A program made the position numbers and the translations under genes. The notes under the pieces are model-generated. The model worked only from the letters and a program-made list of their open reading frames with translations, was not told the DNA's origin and did not search any database. Of a DNA stretch of 64,000 nt, positions 62,242 through 64,000 are shown piece after piece (position 1 is the first letter of the stretch; each line of letters opens with the position of its first letter). The DNA is from Bog-473 sp036489775 (GTDB lineage: Bacteria; Actinomycetota; Acidimicrobiia; Acidimicrobiales; RAAP-2): assembly GCA_036489775.1 (NCBI GenBank), contig DASXFC010000031.1, positions 62,001 through 126,000 on the forward strand, read 5' to 3'.

Positions 62242-63296
62242 TTGCTGGCCGCCGTGTTCGACGTGGTGCTCGTGGTGGTGCCGGTGGTATTGGGCGCGCA
62301 GGTGAAGGCGGGAGAGCTGTCTTCCTCACCGCCACCAGGGATGCCACACACGATGATGTTCTCGTAGAGGTTCACGAAGCCGTTTTCCACCGAAGACGGC
62401 AGGTTGGCGTTGTGAACGGGCAGCTCCTCGAGGATGCCGGCCAGATCGGCCTGGTGCTGGGCGATCTGGCTGCTGACCGCCTGCAACGCGTTCAGCTGAT
62501 CGACGATCTGGGGATAGTAGGTCTCGAGGATGCTGCGCCCCTGGATCGACAGGTTGTTCAGCGAATTGAGCAATGTCTCGAACTGGGTCGAATTCTTGGC
62601 CAAGATCGCCACCGTCTGCGACAGGTTGGTCAGCGCCTCGGCGTTGGCACTGCTGTTGGGGGCCAGGCTCGAGGTCAGGGTGTTGAGCGAATTGACGGCC
62701 TCGGTGATCTCACTGGTGTGGTTGGCGTAGGCGGTGGCCACGGTGGTGATGTCGGACAGGAACGACTTGAGTGAAGCCTCGGACCCGGCGAAGCCCTCAC
62801 CGCCGGCCGCGATGATCTGCTCCAGCTCGGAGGTCGAGATCGCACCGAACACCTCGCCGCCGGCTTGGACGAATTGCTCGACGTCGGGCACCACCGAGGT
62901 ACGGGTGATGTGAGCCCCGTCGGCCAGTTCCGGGGCCGACGCGGCCCCGGCACCCGTCTCCTTCTTGGGCACGCTCAGCTGCACGAACTGGTCACCGAGA
63001 ATGGTGGTACGGGCGATGGCCGCGGTGACGTCGGCCGGGATCTTGACTCCCGGGTTGAAGGTCAGGGTGATCTTGGCTTTGTCGTCGTGGTACAGCGAGA
63101 TGGAGCTGACCGTGCCGACCGGGACCTCGGCCAGCTGCACCTGGGCGCCCGAAGCCAAGTCGTCGACGTCAGAGAAGATGGCGACGGCCGTGCGCGAGGA
63201 CGGTCCCCCCGAGCTGCTGCAACCGGCCAACGTGGCGGCCACAGCCAGGGCGACAGCCGGCAGGGCCAACCAGCGGGTGCTGCGGCGGGGCCTCAA
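62238..63296 (-). CDS. Mce-family lipoprotein (MceE/LprK-like)
   Basis: The 352-residue product starts at TTG 63296, overlapping the upstream stop (TTGA). This gives a lipoprotein signal RPRRSTRWLALPAVALAV with lipobox LAGC. The MCE domain follows (IFSDVDDLASGAQVQLAEVPVGTVSSISL). In other mce operons the fifth gene is likewise a lipoprotein. An upstream ATG (63323) would add residues that disrupt the signal and overlap the previous gene by 31 bases. Confidence 0.88.
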   Translation of the reverse strand: MRPRRSTRWLALPAVALAVAATLAGCSSSGGPSSRTAVAIFSDVDDLASGAQVQLAEVPVGTVSSISLYHDDKAKITLTFNPGVKIPADVTAAIARTTILGDQFVQLSVPKKETGAGAASAPELADGAHITRTSVVPDVEQFVQAGGEVFGAISTSELEQIIAAGGEGFAGSEASLKSFLSDITTVATAYANHTSEITEAVNSLNTLTSSLAPNSSANAEALTNLSQTVAILAKNSTQFETLLNSLNNLSIQGRSILETYYPQIVDQLNALQAVSSQIAQHQADLAGILEELPVHNANLPSSVENGFVNLYENIIVCGIPGGGEEDSSPAFTCAPNTTGTTTSTTSNTAASK

Positions 63297-64000
63297 AAGA
63301 TATTCCAGACGTCGTGGGCCCATTGGGCCAACAAACCACGGTGGTGATGCGTGGCGTGGTGCTCGTCCTGGGGCAGCGGCCCCAAGTCGTGAGCGTCGGG
63401 TGCGGTCAGACCCAGGGTGCTGCCGTTGCTGCTGGTCGAGGCGGCGGGGGTCGAATGGCTGGCCAGGGTGGCCGTCGAGGAGGTCGCCGTCGTCGAGAGG
63501 AGCGCGCCCAAGCCCGATGGCTTGGCCGACCCGGCCGGCGACTTGCAGCCGAGGATGGAGCTGACCAGGCCGCAGGACTTCGGCGTCGTCGTGGTGGTGG
63601 TCGAGGAGCCGGTAGGGGCATGGGTGGGCGCCGTGGTAGTGGTCGTGGTGGGGCCCGCCGATGATTCCGGTGGCTTGCTGGAGTTGTTGACCACACCGCC
63701 GTCGTCGGGCTGGATGGCCAGAATCTGGTTCAAGCCCTTTTGGAGAAGGTCATCGGTGGTCTGGGCCGCCTGGTTGCTATTGAGCGTGTTGAGGATGCTC
63801 GGGATGGTGGTCAGTAGCGGGTCGAAGAAGTTGGAGGCCGGGTTGCCGCACGAGGTGAGATCGGCAATCACCGTGGCCGAGAGCCCCGTGGAGTGGTTGG
63901 CCACCAACCGGCGGCAGATGCCGGACAGCCGGTCGCGGATCAGACCTTCGATGTAGGCGCCGGTAACCCCGGGAGCCAGCTCGAGATTCAGGTCGAGCCA
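63293..64000 (-). CDS. Mce-family protein (partial; N-terminus outside window)
   Basis: The readable ~235 residues are the C-terminal part of an Mce protein: LDLNLELAPGVTGAYIEGLIRDRLSGICRRL at the window edge, LTSCGNPASNFFDPLLTTIPSILNTLNSN, then a Thr/Pro/Ser-rich tail (PTTTTTTAPTHAPTG) and a His-rich end (DEHHATHHHRGLLAQW). Long disordered tails are typical of MceC/MceD. It is coupled to the lipoprotein gene (TTGA). The start is beyond base 64000. Confidence 0.82.
   Translation of the reverse strand, partial: WLDLNLELAPGVTGAYIEGLIRDRLSGICRRLVANHSTGLSATVIADLTSCGNPASNFFDPLLTTIPSILNTLNSNQAAQTTDDLLQKGLNQILAIQPDDGGVVNNSSKPPESSAGPTTTTTTAPTHAPTGSSTTTTTTPKSCGLVSSILGCKSPAGSAKPSGLGALLSTTATSSTATLASHSTPAASTSSNGSTLGLTAPDAHDLGPLPQDEHHATHHHRGLLAQWAHDVWNIF

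Overview
The window is high-GC DNA (strong G/C preference at third codon positions in nearly every gene) that reads as a chromosomal segment of an actinobacterium, most likely of the class Acidimicrobiia. Supporting signs are a fused multifunctional 2-oxoglutarate enzyme of the Kgd type, a fused PafB-PafC regulator, Mce-family proteins with a Mce-associated protein, CofC of coenzyme F420 synthesis, lysine/alanine-rich H1-like tails, many GTG/TTG starts, and TAnnnT -10 boxes placed 6-9 bases before start codons (leaderless transcription). The class assignment is inference; the genes themselves are read directly.

Layout. 1-6146 (minus): exonuclease III (cut by the window edge), FabZ-like dehydratase, a NYN RNase-S1-H1-tail fusion and Kgd. 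6208-7963: an alpha/beta hydrolase converging on a DMT permease. 8257-14302: a peptide/solute ABC importer (binding protein, hairpin, two permeases on plus; a double ATPase on minus). 14315-17126: RNase HII, a small SH3-like protein, a GYD protein, an acyl-CoA synthetase. 17159-23535: GH38 alpha-mannosidase, class III cyclase, GpsA, CofC, a PIG-L deacetylase. 23617-27351: an H1-like protein, a lower-GC spacer, and a coupling-ATPase/MobF-relaxase pair that looks like a conjugation module remnant. 27414-40023: fused PafBC, CtaG, two hypotheticals, a carboxyltransferase, MoaC, a FmdB-type zinc ribbon, TldE/TldD, a hotdog thioesterase, an MFS carrier and DXS.

40136-41101 holds a compact RHH-Doc toxin-antitoxin operon with a third uncharacterised gene and a palindromic operator over its promoter. 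41242-50775 is a catabolic block: sugar nucleotidyltransferase, alcohol dehydrogenase, FadD3-like ligase, IpdF-like SDR and FadE30-like dehydrogenase (translationally coupled), CoA-transferase, amidohydrolase and serine hydrolase; the middle three resemble the actinobacterial steroid C/D-ring gene set. 50794-59396 is housekeeping: MsrB, Ssb, a GT39-type transferase, FtsX, FtsE, release factor 2, SecA. 59397-60141 has little besides a probable 51-codon acidic gene. 60142-64000 is the 3' end of an mce operon.

The most interesting points are an overlapping bidirectional leaderless promoter at 36349-36373, a general leaderless pattern that resolves several start codons, the three-gene toxin-antitoxin operon, the two-gene relaxase/coupling-protein locus, and the NYN-S1-H1 fusion.
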